DNA of 51,915 nt. Source: VFKE01 sp031400955. Its GTDB lineage: Bacteria; Verrucomicrobiota; Verrucomicrobiia; Verrucomicrobiales; Verrucomicrobiaceae. Location of the stretch: the NCBI GenBank assembly GCA_031400955.1, contig JANNQW010000167.1, positions 1 to 51,915 on the forward strand, read 5' to 3'. The position numbers and the translations under genes are program-made. Below, in pieces: positions 17,506 through 26,370 of the stretch (its first letter is position 1; each line of letters opens with the position of its first letter). The notes below the pieces were generated by a model. That model worked only from the letters and a program-made list of their open reading frames with translations. It was not told the DNA's origin and made no database searches.

Positions 17506-17832
17506 TCAAATCTCACGAAGCCGCTTCAAGATCATCTGCGGGTCTTGTCGCAAATCGAGCAAGGTATGGATGACGATGCCTCGCGCCTCAACGGTGTAAA
17601 ACAAGCCATAACGGTTCTTTGGACCAAACAGGCGACGACGTATCCGTTGTGCGTAATGAACACGGGGGGCTATTTCGGGATGGTCGCGCAGGAGTTGCAG
17701 GCTCGCTTGCAGCGGTTTCTCCAGCACTGTGGAGATGAGGCCGTCGTCCTCGTTCAGTCTGTCAAAGAGCTGTCGGTGGATGTCCAGCAAGTCACGCTCG
17801 GCACCCGCCGTCCAGACAATCTCAAGAGGCAT
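17506..17832 (-). CDS. ParE/RelE-superfamily toxin of a type II toxin-antitoxin pair
   Basis: A 108-aa protein with the ParE-like build: VWTAGAERDLLDIHRQLFDR at the N-terminus, LLRDHPEIAPRVHYAQRIRR in the middle, then FGPKNRYGLFYTVEARGIVI with HTLLDLRQDPQMILKRL. ParE toxins act on DNA gyrase and RelE-type toxins cut mRNA on the ribosome; which applies cannot be told. The upstream antitoxin gene overlaps it by 11 bases, the usual arrangement. The gene ends at 17506 in an otherwise empty gap of about 180 bp after the SPFH operon. Confidence 0.88.
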   Translation of the reverse strand: MPLEIVWTAGAERDLLDIHRQLFDRLNEDDGLISTVLEKPLQASLQLLRDHPEIAPRVHYAQRIRRRLFGPKNRYGLFYTVEARGIVIHTLLDLRQDPQMILKRLREI

Positions 17833-18046
17833 GGCGCTTGAAGACGCGGGCTTTCACCTCTTCCCATGTGGAAACTGCGGAGGGATCGGCATCGTAGGCC
17901 GCAAGGCGGCTGTCTAGCAGGGCCATGATCACCGGATCAACCTCAACCTCGTCAGTTCCATCTGCCACCAACAAAAGTTCCTCGGCAAGCTGCCGTTTCT
18001 CAGATGCTGGAAGCCGCTGAACTTCTGGAAGGAGTTCGAGGATCAT
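17822..18046 (-). CDS. antitoxin, addiction-module component (PF09720-like)
   Basis: A 74-aa acidic protein that I recognise as the small 'addiction module component' antitoxin type: ILELLPEVQRLPASEKRQLA then EELLLVADG, and a C-terminal toxin-binding part WEEVKARVFKR. ATG 18046 was taken as the start because the longer frame opens with a TTG two codons earlier. It overlaps the ParE-like toxin gene by 11 bases, and its promoter must lie in the palindrome-rich stretch at 18047-18170. Confidence 0.85.
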   Translation of the reverse strand: MILELLPEVQRLPASEKRQLAEELLLVADGTDEVEVDPVIMALLDSRLAAYDADPSAVSTWEEVKARVFKRHAS

Positions 18047-18068
18047 GGGCAATGACTAGTCTATTGAA

Positions 18069-18087
18069 GGCGGCTTGGCAAGCCGCC
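18069..18087. repeat. tight 8-bp hairpin
   Basis: GGCGGCTT-GGC-AAGCCGCC is a perfect 8-bp stem with a 3-base loop, lying between the divergent antitoxin and rsmB genes. It could be an operator for the toxin-antitoxin pair or one of the short-loop palindromes scattered in this genome. Confidence 0.6.
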
Positions 18088-18092
18088 AGTCG

Positions 18093-18169
18093 TGATGCGG
18101 GCACTCATACCCGTTCCGGATTTCCGCCCGCTCCCAAAATTTCTACTGTTGGCATGAGTGTCCGCATCT
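18093..18169. repeat. imperfect palindromic element, 77 bp
   Basis: The 19-base arm 18093-18111 (TGATGCGGGCACTCATACC) matches the reverse complement of 18151-18169 at 16 positions, with a 39-base spacer. The GTG at 18158 that would give the longest rsmB frame lies inside the right arm, which argues that the true start is further downstream. Confidence 0.65.
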
Positions 18170-18217
18170 CTTTCCCCAAGCAAGATCGTTTGCAGCAGCC
18201 GCGCCGTGCTTCATGCT

Positions 18218-19462
18218 GTGCAGGTGAATCAACCCGCACGACAACTCGCTCTCGATACGCTTATTGAATGGAGCCACGGTGAATCCTTCGCTGCGGACAT
18301 CGTCTCCCGTCTTGCGCGCGAACATGAACTGGATCCGCGAGATGCTGCATTGCTGCAAAACCTGGTCTTCACCGTGCTGCGCCACCGGGTTCTTCTCGAT
18401 CATTGGGCAAACATCTTATGCGACGGAGCCAAGCTGGATCATGATCTCCATTGGATCGTGCGCCTTGGACTGGCTCAACTCCTCATCCTCGGCATGCCCG
18501 ATTATGCCACGGTCAATGAGACCGTGAAACTCGCGCCGCACGCGGGCGCCCTCGTCAACGCCGTGCTCCGTCGCGCCCAGCGCGAACAGGCCGATCTCCT
18601 GAATGCACTGCCTGATCTTCCGCTCCACGTCCGTCACTCACACCCGGAATGGCTCGTCCAGCGCTGGACGGAACAGTTTGGAGAAGAGAACACAGCGGCC
18701 CTCTGCGAATGGAACCAGCAGCCCGCCCCCATTCATATCCGCATTAACGGCCTCCATCCGGAGCAGCCCACTGCCGACAATCTTCGCCGCTTCCACGCGA
18801 TAGATCGCCCAGGTTTCTATCGCGTGGAGCAGCCGCCGCGCGAAGCTCTGGCCAAAGGCAAATGCTATGTGCAAGATCCCAGCACTGCCATCGCCTGTGA
18901 CCTTCTGGCACCACTTCCCGGAGAAACTGTGCTCGACGCCTGCGCCGCCCCCGGTGGAAAAACCGCGCTCATCGCGCAACTCATGAACAACGAAGGCCGC
19001 ATCGTCGCCTGCGATTCCTCACCGCGCCGCATTCCCCGCCTTCAAGAAAATCTCCGTCGCATGCGGGTGGCGATCGCCCGCACCTTCGAACTCGACTGGA
19101 CCAAAACCAAAGGCACCCCCCCATGGGGCGCCCTCCACTTCGACCGCATTCTGCTGGATGTTCCATGCAGCAACACCGGTGTCATGCGCCGGCGCATTGA
19201 CGTTCGCTGGCGCATCAAGCCGGAAATGTTTGCGGAAATGGCACGGGTGCAGTCACAAATTCTGCGCGCCACCCTTCCCTTGCTCAAGCCGGGAGGCACG
19301 CTCGTTTACAGCACCTGCAGCATCGAAGCGGAGGAAAACGAACAGCTTATCGAATCCGTCCTGCGCGATCACCCGGAATTCAAGATCGCAGAAGCAAAAT
19401 CCACCCTGCCGTGGCAAGACGGGTTCGACGGTGCCTTCGCGGCGAAAGTGATCAGGAAATGA
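18218..19462 (+). CDS. rsmB: 16S rRNA (cytosine-C5)-methyltransferase RsmB
   Basis: About 414 aa. An N-terminal NusB-like RNA-binding domain (about residues 1-125: ARQLALDTLIEW, DAALLQNLVFTVLRHRVLLD, HAGALVNAVLRRA) is joined to a Rossmann-type methyltransferase. SAM-binding motif: VLDACAAPGGKTALIAQL. The two catalytic cysteines lie in LLDVPCSNTGVMRRR and VYSTCSIEAEENEQL. It methylates C967 of 16S rRNA (E. coli numbering) from SAM. The start is uncertain: GTG 18218 or 18224 fits the family, while GTG 18158 is inside a palindromic repeat and adds unconserved residues. The protein ends DGAFAAKVIRK, as in E. coli. The gene is convergent with the M16 protease. Confidence 0.93.
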   Translation: MQVNQPARQLALDTLIEWSHGESFAADIVSRLAREHELDPRDAALLQNLVFTVLRHRVLLDHWANILCDGAKLDHDLHWIVRLGLAQLLILGMPDYATVNETVKLAPHAGALVNAVLRRAQREQADLLNALPDLPLHVRHSHPEWLVQRWTEQFGEENTAALCEWNQQPAPIHIRINGLHPEQPTADNLRRFHAIDRPGFYRVEQPPREALAKGKCYVQDPSTAIACDLLAPLPGETVLDACAAPGGKTALIAQLMNNEGRIVACDSSPRRIPRLQENLRRMRVAIARTFELDWTKTKGTPPWGALHFDRILLDVPCSNTGVMRRRIDVRWRIKPEMFAEMARVQSQILRATLPLLKPGGTLVYSTCSIEAEENEQLIESVLRDHPEFKIAEAKSTLPWQDGFDGAFAAKVIRK

Positions 19463-19498
19463 ACCTCTGAGTAGACGACAAAATTCAGACTCAGGAAA

Positions 19499-19516
19499 GA
19501 CGGCACTCACGCCGTC
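19499..19516. terminator. hairpin between convergent genes, possible terminator
   Basis: GACGGC-ACTCAC-GCCGTC is a perfect 6-bp stem between the stops of rsmB and the M16 protease. A second weaker pairing, CTGAGT with ACTCAG, lies just before it. There is no T-run on either strand, so a bidirectional terminator or a repeat are both possible. Confidence 0.4.
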
Positions 19517-19543
19517 CTGCAAGGCCGCAGTCTCGACTCCGCC

Positions 19544-22243
19544 CTACTTCACGGTCCCCGCCTTTACCGTCGTCATCTTCGCGGGATCGAGATGCTTCTT
19601 AATCGCCGCATTCACATCTTCAAGTCTGAGCGCCATCACCATTGAGGGAAAATCATCGAGCCATTTTATGTCGAAGCCGCGCTGGGTGCAGAGCATGATC
19701 TGGCCCGCGAGCCCCTCCGTCGTTTCAAGGCCGACCAGAAACTTTCCGGCCATCGAGCTCTTGTGGTAGGCGAGTTCATCTTCCGTGATGCCGGCTTTCC
19801 ACCAGTCTTCGATTTCGCGACGCGTGCTAGTGATCCCTTTGTCCAGCAAGGATGAAGCGAAGGTTCCGGTCACCTGCCAGATTCCGGTGCGAAAAGCATC
19901 CTGGCCGAGTTTGGCTCCGATCCCGTAGGTCAGACCTTCGCGATCGCGCACATTGCCGATGAGGCGACTGGTGAAACCGACTCCGAGCGTTTGCGTGGCC
20001 ACATGCAGGGCCAGCCAGTCCGGATCGCCCGCTCGAAGTCCACTGGATTGACCGGTGATGACACTTACGCTGGCTTTGTCCGGCATGTTGATGACGACCT
20101 GTTCGCCTATTGATGGTGAGATGCCGGTGATTGCGGAATTCTTCGCCAGCTGAACCTTCCATCCGTTGAATGCCTCGACAGTTGCATTCTGAAATGCCGC
20201 AGCATCAAGATCGCCAACAGCGACCATGCGCATTCCCACAGGACCGTAATTCGCCAAGTAAAAGGCGCGCACGTCGGCAAGTTTCGCGTTTTCAATTTCG
20301 GCGATCAGTTCCTGTGTGGCGCTCATTCGTGCCGGGTGTCCTTTCGGATACACTGCGCGGGAGAAAGCGATGGAGGCCTGCATTTCTGGATCCTCCAGCG
20401 TCTGCTGCACCTCGCCGGCTAGCTCCTTTTTCAGTTTGTCGAACTCCGCTGCGGAAAACGCAGGCTCGCGCAATTCTTCGGCAAGCACCGCGACGACCAG
20501 CGACAGATTAGCGGCGAGACACTTCGATCTGAAGTCAACCGTGTCTGCTCCCACATTGTATTCGAGTGTGGCGCCGACCCTCTCAAGCAATTCTGCCAAG
20601 GCGAACTGATCGTGCTTTTTCGTGCCGCGCTCCAACATGCCGGCGACGAGATGAGCCAGTGCCCGGTTGGATGATTTGCTTTCGCCTGCTGGCACGCTGG
20701 CGAGCAGATGCACAATGCCCTTCACCGGTGTGGGGCAGACGAGGACATCGATGCCCGCAATGTTCTGTCGCACGACACGCTGCTCGAGGTTGGGTGACGC
20801 AGTGGCAAACTCATCCTTGGACGGCTTGGGCGGCAGCACTTTCTTGGGCTCAAAGTGTTCACTCTTCGGTGTTGCAACCTCGGAGCCATGCTCGTCCGAG
20901 GGAACAAAGCAGCCGACGACACTGCGCTTCTCCACCAGGTAATTCTTAGCAACGCGCTGCACGTCCACGACTGTCACGGCTTTTAGTTTTTCCTCGAGCG
21001 TGAAGAAAAGTGTCCAGTCGCCGACCGCGATGCATTCATTGATCTCACTGGCCTGGGCGAAAGATCCGTCGCGGAGATATTCGCGTTGTGCGAGCAGTCC
21101 CACGCGTGCCGTTTTTATTTCGTCAGCGGTCACGCCAGATTTTTTGATCTTCTCAATCTCAGCGACCAGCCCGCGTTCGACTTCCTCGTGTTTCACACCG
21201 GGATTCAGCATGGCGCTGATGATGTGGAGCGATGGGTCATGGTTGAAACCTGCGGAGCCGCTGACGTCAATCGTCAGGTTCTTGTCCGTGAGCGACCGGT
21301 AGCAGCGGCTCATCTTGCCACTGGTCAGGATCGCGCTCAGCATCTGAATTGCGGGCCAGTCGGCGTGGGTGGCCTGCGGAATTTTGTGGGCCAGCGCCAC
21401 GATGCCGAGTTCGCCCGCCCGTTTGACGGTGACACGGCGTTGACCGGTCTGCTCGGGTTCCTCAGTGTAGACTTGGGGAAACGGATGCGGCGACTTGGGG
21501 ATGACACCGTAGTTTTTTTTGATCGCGGCCAGGGTTGTAATGGGTTCGAAGTCGCCGATGACAGTGACCGTGGCGTTGTCCGGCCAGTAGTAGGTGTCAT
21601 AGAAGGCGCGCAGTTTTTCGATGGGCACGCGTTCGATGTCGCTGAGCCAGCCGATGGTTTCATGGTGGTAGGGATGGGCGAGAAATGCTGAGGCCCAGAT
21701 TTCTTTGCTCAGTGCCTCGTGCGGGCTGTTCTCGCCGCGCTCAAATTCATTGCGCACCACCGTCATCTCTGGTCGACGGTCATCTTCACGCAGTGCCAGA
21801 TTGCGCATGCGGTCGGCCTCGATTTCGATCAGCAGCGGCAAGGCGTTAGTGGGGACAGTGGCAAAATAATTTGTGCGGTCTAGCCAGGTGGTGGCATTCG
21901 TTTCCGCGCCGACGCGTTCCAGAATCTGGTCAAAGCCCGTGCCCTGGCTGCGGTCAAATTTTTCCGTGCCCTTGAACATGAGATGCTCCAGCAGATGGGT
22001 CGCCCCCGTGGTGCCGGTGACCTCGTTGCGCGAGCCGACGTGATAGGTCACCATGAAGGTGGCGACCGGCGCGAGCTTTTGCGGGAGCAGGAGCACGCGC
22101 AGGCCGTTGGAGTCGAGCGTGTATTCTGTGACCTCGCCGACGGTGCGGATGAGGGTGAAGCCTTCTGCGGCTGGAAGGTCGCTTCCGGCTTCTAACAGGG
22201 TGGCGGCAAGCAGGGCGAAGATGGGGAAGAAGCAGAATTTCAT
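19544..22243 (-). CDS. exported M16-family zinc protease, two-domain
   Basis: An 899-aa protein in the pitrilysin/insulinase clan. The start ATG 22243 was chosen because it opens a signal peptide (MKFCFFPIFALLAATLLEAG); the frame runs 46 codons further upstream without sense. The zinc motif HxxEH is intact as H83-L-L-E-H87, with the downstream Glu expected in the region around ENSPHEALSKEIW. The second half repeats the fold but lacks the HxxEH motif, as is normal. It presumably acts in the periplasm on peptides or misfolded protein. It is the last of the co-directional minus-strand genes. The 212-bp gap to the coiled-coil gene makes membership in that operon uncertain. Confidence 0.92.
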   Translation of the reverse strand: MKFCFFPIFALLAATLLEAGSDLPAAEGFTLIRTVGEVTEYTLDSNGLRVLLLPQKLAPVATFMVTYHVGSRNEVTGTTGATHLLEHLMFKGTEKFDRSQGTGFDQILERVGAETNATTWLDRTNYFATVPTNALPLLIEIEADRMRNLALREDDRRPEMTVVRNEFERGENSPHEALSKEIWASAFLAHPYHHETIGWLSDIERVPIEKLRAFYDTYYWPDNATVTVIGDFEPITTLAAIKKNYGVIPKSPHPFPQVYTEEPEQTGQRRVTVKRAGELGIVALAHKIPQATHADWPAIQMLSAILTSGKMSRCYRSLTDKNLTIDVSGSAGFNHDPSLHIISAMLNPGVKHEEVERGLVAEIEKIKKSGVTADEIKTARVGLLAQREYLRDGSFAQASEINECIAVGDWTLFFTLEEKLKAVTVVDVQRVAKNYLVEKRSVVGCFVPSDEHGSEVATPKSEHFEPKKVLPPKPSKDEFATASPNLEQRVVRQNIAGIDVLVCPTPVKGIVHLLASVPAGESKSSNRALAHLVAGMLERGTKKHDQFALAELLERVGATLEYNVGADTVDFRSKCLAANLSLVVAVLAEELREPAFSAAEFDKLKKELAGEVQQTLEDPEMQASIAFSRAVYPKGHPARMSATQELIAEIENAKLADVRAFYLANYGPVGMRMVAVGDLDAAAFQNATVEAFNGWKVQLAKNSAITGISPSIGEQVVINMPDKASVSVITGQSSGLRAGDPDWLALHVATQTLGVGFTSRLIGNVRDREGLTYGIGAKLGQDAFRTGIWQVTGTFASSLLDKGITSTRREIEDWWKAGITEDELAYHKSSMAGKFLVGLETTEGLAGQIMLCTQRGFDIKWLDDFPSMVMALRLEDVNAAIKKHLDPAKMTTVKAGTVK

Positions 22244-22455
22244 GGAGGCAGAGCAGTAATCGGATACTGACTTGGCGACAAGGGAATGAAACGCACATCT
22301 AGATCTGGAAAGAATGTCGATGACTGAAAGCTGACAGCCCAAAGTGCGCTCACCCAGAAAGTGACAGATCGCGCCCCGCACGCTCAGTTCAGCATCACGC
22401 TGTTTGCTATCGACTGTCCGCTATCAGCTCCGTTTTTGAATATAAACCTGATGGC

Positions 22456-23229
22456 CTAGGATTTCTTGGCGACGGGTGTCGCTTGCTTTTGTTCCGCTTT
22501 CGAATCCTTGGCCGGTGTCGTCGCCGCAGTCCCGCTCTGCGCTGGCGCGGGCTGGGGACTGCTGCTGCTCAAAGGTTGGCCGGGCTTGATCCTGGCGTCA
22601 GCCAGCTTGTCTGCAGAATCTTGGAAAAGGTTCTGTAATTTCACGCGAGTAGCGCCCACAAATGGCTCGCGCGCCGTGAGTGCGGTGCCCAACCCGAAAT
22701 TTTCAAGACGATTGAGCACCTCCGAACCGATCTTATACATCTCGGCATTTTTACGCTGCTGGTCATCCACACGTCGCTGCAGCATGATGGCCTCCGATGT
22801 TTTGCTGGCGCGTTCGGCGCTCAATTTTTTCATCAACGCCACAGCTTCCACTTCGTGTTCTTTCCATTTCTTAAGGGACTCGGCCTGTCGTGAAATTTCT
22901 ACATCACGAGCCACGATGGATGAAGCCTGCTCGGCCGCCTTCTTCTCCGCCTCGGCCTTGTCGGTCGCGCTTTGCTTGATGAGGTCGGCAACTTTTCTTT
23001 CCAAGGCTTTAATCTTGTCGTCCTGCTCTTTGTTTTTCAGTTCGAGCTCGGTTTGTGCCGCCTGCAAGGTGGCCTTGTCCGTCTCCACGGTGCGGAGCTG
23101 GATCATGGTGTTGCGCAAGGATTCGCGCAGCTTCTTGTTGGCCTCGGCGGCGGGATCGGCGCCACTGGCGGCAAAGCTTGCGGCCGCAGCAAACACGAGA
23201 GGGATGATAATTAGGGAGCGATGGATCAT
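22456..23229 (-). CDS. periplasmic coiled-coil protein, last gene of the TpsB-Ton operon
   Basis: A 257-aa protein with a signal peptide (about residues 1-20, ending FAASG). A long heptad-patterned coiled coil follows (about 30-185, rich in Glu, Lys, Ala and Gln). The tail is Pro/Ser/Ala-rich with the run PLSSSSPQPAPAQSG and a basic end (ATPVAKKS). The start lies two bases from the stop of the porin gene upstream, so the two are co-translated. I do not recognise a named family. The position after tonB and a porin, and a length enough to cross much of the periplasm, suggest a bridging or scaffold role; this is inference. Confidence 0.85.
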   Translation of the reverse strand: MIHRSLIIIPLVFAAAASFAASGADPAAEANKKLRESLRNTMIQLRTVETDKATLQAAQTELELKNKEQDDKIKALERKVADLIKQSATDKAEAEKKAAEQASSIVARDVEISRQAESLKKWKEHEVEAVALMKKLSAERASKTSEAIMLQRRVDDQQRKNAEMYKIGSEVLNRLENFGLGTALTAREPFVGATRVKLQNLFQDSADKLADARIKPGQPLSSSSPQPAPAQSGTAATTPAKDSKAEQKQATPVAKKS

Positions 23230-23231
23230 GA

Positions 23232-25187
23232 CTAGAATTTGGCGGTGAGGTCGAGCAGGAGGACGTCGCTTTTTAATGGAGGTCCGGCGATTTGATTAGC
23301 ACCCATCCAGCGCACGCCAAATTTCACACGCGGTGAAAGTGCGAGGGAGCCGCCCACGGTGTAACCTTCGATATTGGTGCCGCCCGCCCCGAAATCCGAG
23401 TCCGTGAAGGCGTCAACTACTGCATCGGACTCCACGTAACGGTAACCGAAGGTCATGCTCCAGTCCCCCGCTCTTTCGAAAACAGGTTTGCCGACAATAA
23501 GGGCGAGGTTCCACGCGGTGCCTCCACCATCATACTCGCCCACTGGGGCCGGGGCGGTGGGGTCGGGAGTTGTTGTTGGATCCGGAGTCGCGACCACCGG
23601 CAGCGGGCCGCGATTGTTAAGCGCCACCTGATTGATGTCGTCCTTGTTCCACGCCAGGTTCTTGGCGTATTCGCCGAGGAATGAAATCTGAACGGGCTCG
23701 AAGTAGTTCAGATTGATGCGCCCGCTATAGGAGAGCACCTCGAAAGGTGAAGCCAGTCCGAAGTATTGAAACTGATTGCTGGTGCCGAAGTTGTTGAGCG
23801 CGTCCGGCACGATGTTGCGGATCGCACGGTAAGTGTTGCCTCGCTGCGCGAACGACTGGCGTGTGCCGTCGGTGTTGCTCTGGTCTTGGGAGTTGAATGG
23901 AATGAAGGGATCGGAAAGCTTGCCCTCAACATCCTGGAAATTGTAGTAAGCCACGGCCCCCGTCGCATCCACGTGGCGCGATAACTTCAAGTCGAGACCA
24001 ATCTGAGCGGCGTAAAGCCACTTATCCGTGCTTTCATACTTGACAGGCTGGTTGGTGGCGAAGTTGAAGTCGGTGTTGAAGATCGGAAAAAGACCAGCGG
24101 TAAAGAAGGGTGTCACGCCCTTGAAGATTCGGTAGCGACCCTTGAGGGCCAGACCGTCAAAGCCCACGTCTTCATCCCAGATCAATTCGCTGGTGGAAAA
24201 GAACGGATTGTCGAAGCGGCCGAATGCCATTGAGAGCTGGCCGCGCGAATCGTGCGGAACCTTGACGGTGCGCAGTGTTTTTCCATCGGCATCCAGTTCA
24301 GTTTTCTCGGTGTATCGCACACCGCCGCCGATTTCATACTTGATGAATCCGCGATCGAGCCACAGGGAATATTTGCTGAAGTTGCCGCCCTGGGCATTGT
24401 TGGCCTGGCCAAGTGTTTGATTCATGGACACGGGGCTATTACTGTCGCCGGTGCCGATGCGAATGCCGGCGAACCAGCCGTTCTCCAGGTTGGCATCCGC
24501 GCCCAAGCGAGCGCGCAGGCGGAGACGCTGACGCTGCTGGTCAACATTGTATTGCGGCGAAAAATTCGTGCCGCTGACATCGAAAGGTGAACCGGTGTTG
24601 ATCGAGTTGAAGTTGGGGAAAGCGCCGGTGTTGTCATTTCCCACTGGGAAGAAGCTGGACTCATAGCGGAGCCGGACGTCGCCGAAGAGTTTGATTCGCT
24701 TGGTCCAGTCCGGCACTTCCTTCGGTGCGGCCCAGCCTTCGCGCTTCGCTTGCGACATCACATCGGCTTTCAATTCATTACGGATCTGTTCCTTCACGAC
24801 TTCAGGGACATAAGTCACTCGCACCGCGCCATCGGCATCCGGACTGGGAACGCCTGCGGCCTGAGCTTGGGCCAGCGCGGCCTCGTCCTCGGCCTGCTGA
24901 ATCATTTCACCAGCCTCAACTTCGGTCAGAACTTTTTTCTTCACGAGAATGCGGATCAAGTTGATCGTGGCATTCGGCGATGGCGCGGCGGGAGCCGTCT
25001 GGGCCACGGGATTGGATGGTGCGGTGTCGAACAGCAGCGGCGAAGGCCCGTCGTTCCCGGCTTGCGCGATCAGCGGCGGGTCGCCTGAACCCGGGAGATT
25101 GAGCAAGGGCTTTTCAGCACCGGGCAGGAGCGGCGCACCGCCAAGGCAGGCGAGCAGGAGGGTAAGAGATATTTTCCGGTTCAGCAT
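23232..25187 (-). CDS. putative outer-membrane porin (Porin_5-like)
   Basis: A 651-aa protein with a signal peptide (about residues 1-24). A helical stretch follows (about 72-110, NLIRILVKKKVLTEVEAGEM), then a second helical block EVVKEQIRNELKADVMSQAK. A β-barrel from about residue 165 (RIKLFGDVRLRYESSFF) runs to a C-terminal Phe (LLDLTAKF), the outer-membrane insertion signal. These features match the 'putative porin' family. A short Pro/Thr repeat (PDPTTTPDPTAP) probably sits in an outer loop. It follows tonB by 19 bases and precedes the coiled-coil gene by two. It is not a TonB-dependent receptor, as it has no plug domain. Confidence 0.88.
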   Translation of the reverse strand: MLNRKISLTLLLACLGGAPLLPGAEKPLLNLPGSGDPPLIAQAGNDGPSPLLFDTAPSNPVAQTAPAAPSPNATINLIRILVKKKVLTEVEAGEMIQQAEDEAALAQAQAAGVPSPDADGAVRVTYVPEVVKEQIRNELKADVMSQAKREGWAAPKEVPDWTKRIKLFGDVRLRYESSFFPVGNDNTGAFPNFNSINTGSPFDVSGTNFSPQYNVDQQRQRLRLRARLGADANLENGWFAGIRIGTGDSNSPVSMNQTLGQANNAQGGNFSKYSLWLDRGFIKYEIGGGVRYTEKTELDADGKTLRTVKVPHDSRGQLSMAFGRFDNPFFSTSELIWDEDVGFDGLALKGRYRIFKGVTPFFTAGLFPIFNTDFNFATNQPVKYESTDKWLYAAQIGLDLKLSRHVDATGAVAYYNFQDVEGKLSDPFIPFNSQDQSNTDGTRQSFAQRGNTYRAIRNIVPDALNNFGTSNQFQYFGLASPFEVLSYSGRINLNYFEPVQISFLGEYAKNLAWNKDDINQVALNNRGPLPVVATPDPTTTPDPTAPAPVGEYDGGGTAWNLALIVGKPVFERAGDWSMTFGYRYVESDAVVDAFTDSDFGAGGTNIEGYTVGGSLALSPRVKFGVRWMGANQIAGPPLKSDVLLLDLTAKF

Positions 25188-25206
25188 GATAAGAAAAACT
25201 ATTTAT

Positions 25207-25932
25207 TCACGACTTGCGCGCCGTGATGCGCAGATTGATCGGCATCGGCATGTCGGATGGCGGGGCCTCTTGAAGTTGCAAGCCTGTGAGCACTTCATTG
25301 GCGATGGCGCTGTCCAGTGAGTTGTCTCCGCTGGATCCAACCAGGCTGGCACGGGTAATGCGCCCGCTGCTGTCGGCCCAGATGCGAACTTGCAGGGAGA
25401 GGCTTGCATTGCGGGTGCGCCCGTTGCGTCGCAGGGCGTCGGCGACGCGCGACTGCACTTGTCCGGCATACCAGCCAAACTTGCTGCCGCCGCGACCGCC
25501 ACCACCCGTGCCGGTGCCGGTGCCGCCAGTGCCGCCTTTATAGGCGCCGAGACCGAATCCGTCGGGTGGACCACTGCCAACGTTGTTGGTGCCGATGGGC
25601 GGAGGATCATCCGAAGGCTTGGGTTCCGGTGCTTTGACTTCATCCGGCTTCACTTCCTCCTGCGCAATCATCTCCTGTTTCTTCTCCTCCGGTGGCGGCT
25701 CCACTTTCGGTTGTGGTGGCGGCGGTGGTGGTGGAGGAGGTATTGGTGGCAGGGTGATTGTCATCATGCGCTCGACCGGCCGCGTCGGAGCGGAGGGTCC
25801 ACCTTTGAACTGCGAAGCGGCATAGCCAATGCCGCCCACTGCCACAATAACAATTAATGGCAACAGCCAGCGATGTTTTTGGAAGAGGCTGTCCTCATCA
25901 AAATCCTCATCAGAGTGGCGGTGCTTGCTCAT
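25207..25932 (-). CDS. tonB: TonB-type energy transducer
   Basis: A 241-aa protein: a cytoplasmic acidic head (MSKHRHSDEDFDEDS), one membrane anchor (about residues 24-42), and a rigid proline/charge-rich spacer (PPPPPPPPPQPKVEPPPEEK, then alternating KP/EP). A Gly-rich hinge (GGTGGTGTGTGGGGRGG) leads to a C-terminal TonB/TolA-like domain (about 160-241). TonB proteins carry proton-motive-force energy from ExbB-ExbD to outer-membrane partners. Its gene follows exbD by 28 bases. The usual receptor partner is missing from the neighbourhood; a porin and a TpsB transporter are there instead. The Gly-rich hinge is more marked than in classical TonB. Confidence 0.9.
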   Translation of the reverse strand: MSKHRHSDEDFDEDSLFQKHRWLLPLIVIVAVGGIGYAASQFKGGPSAPTRPVERMMTITLPPIPPPPPPPPPQPKVEPPPEEKKQEMIAQEEVKPDEVKAPEPKPSDDPPPIGTNNVGSGPPDGFGLGAYKGGTGGTGTGTGGGGRGGSKFGWYAGQVQSRVADALRRNGRTRNASLSLQVRIWADSSGRITRASLVGSSGDNSLDSAIANEVLTGLQLQEAPPSDMPMPINLRITARKS

Positions 25933-25960
25933 GGCTTCGTGGGTTAAGTTTTATGAAAAT

Positions 25961-26368
25961 TTATTTGCCGGCCGGCTTGGTGGCCAGACCGACTTGCGTG
26001 ATGCCGACGCGACCGAGCACATCGAGCACATCCATGATGGCCTGGTATTGCGTCTGGCTGTCGCCGCGCACGACCGCCGGAAAGTCAGGGGTCGAGGCTT
26101 TCACCGCGGCGAGCTTCTGTTCCAGATCGGCCAGCGATGAAACTTGCGTGGCGTTGAGCTTGATCGTGCCTTGATTGTCCACGGTGATCGCCTGGATCTT
26201 CGGCTTGTTCATGTCTTTGGACGCAGCGGCGCTGGCCTTGGGCAGGTTCACCTTCACGCCCTGGACGCCGGCCGTGGTCATGATGATGAAAATCAACAAC
26301 AGCACCAGGTAGAGATCTACCATCGGTGTGACGTTGATGTCGTCGTATGATTTATTATCGGCCTGCAT
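25961..26368 (-). CDS. exbD: ExbD/TolR-family proton-channel subunit
   Basis: A 135-aa protein with a short cytoplasmic head, one membrane helix (about residues 17-37) and a periplasmic domain. The essential membrane Asp is D18 in INVTPMVDLYLVLLLIFII. Its start lies two bases after the stop of the ExbB-like gene, so the two are coupled. With ExbB it forms the proton-driven motor that works TonB. The sequence is canonical and of normal length. Confidence 0.95.
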   Translation of the reverse strand: MQADNKSYDDINVTPMVDLYLVLLLIFIIMTTAGVQGVKVNLPKASAAASKDMNKPKIQAITVDNQGTIKLNATQVSSLADLEQKLAAVKASTPDFPAVVRGDSQTQYQAIMDVLDVLGRVGITQVGLATKPAGK

Positions 26369-26370
26369 GG

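Noticed and set aside
22244..22381. 46-codon N-terminal extension of the M16 protease
   Set aside because: It precedes a clear signal peptide that would have to be N-terminal to work.
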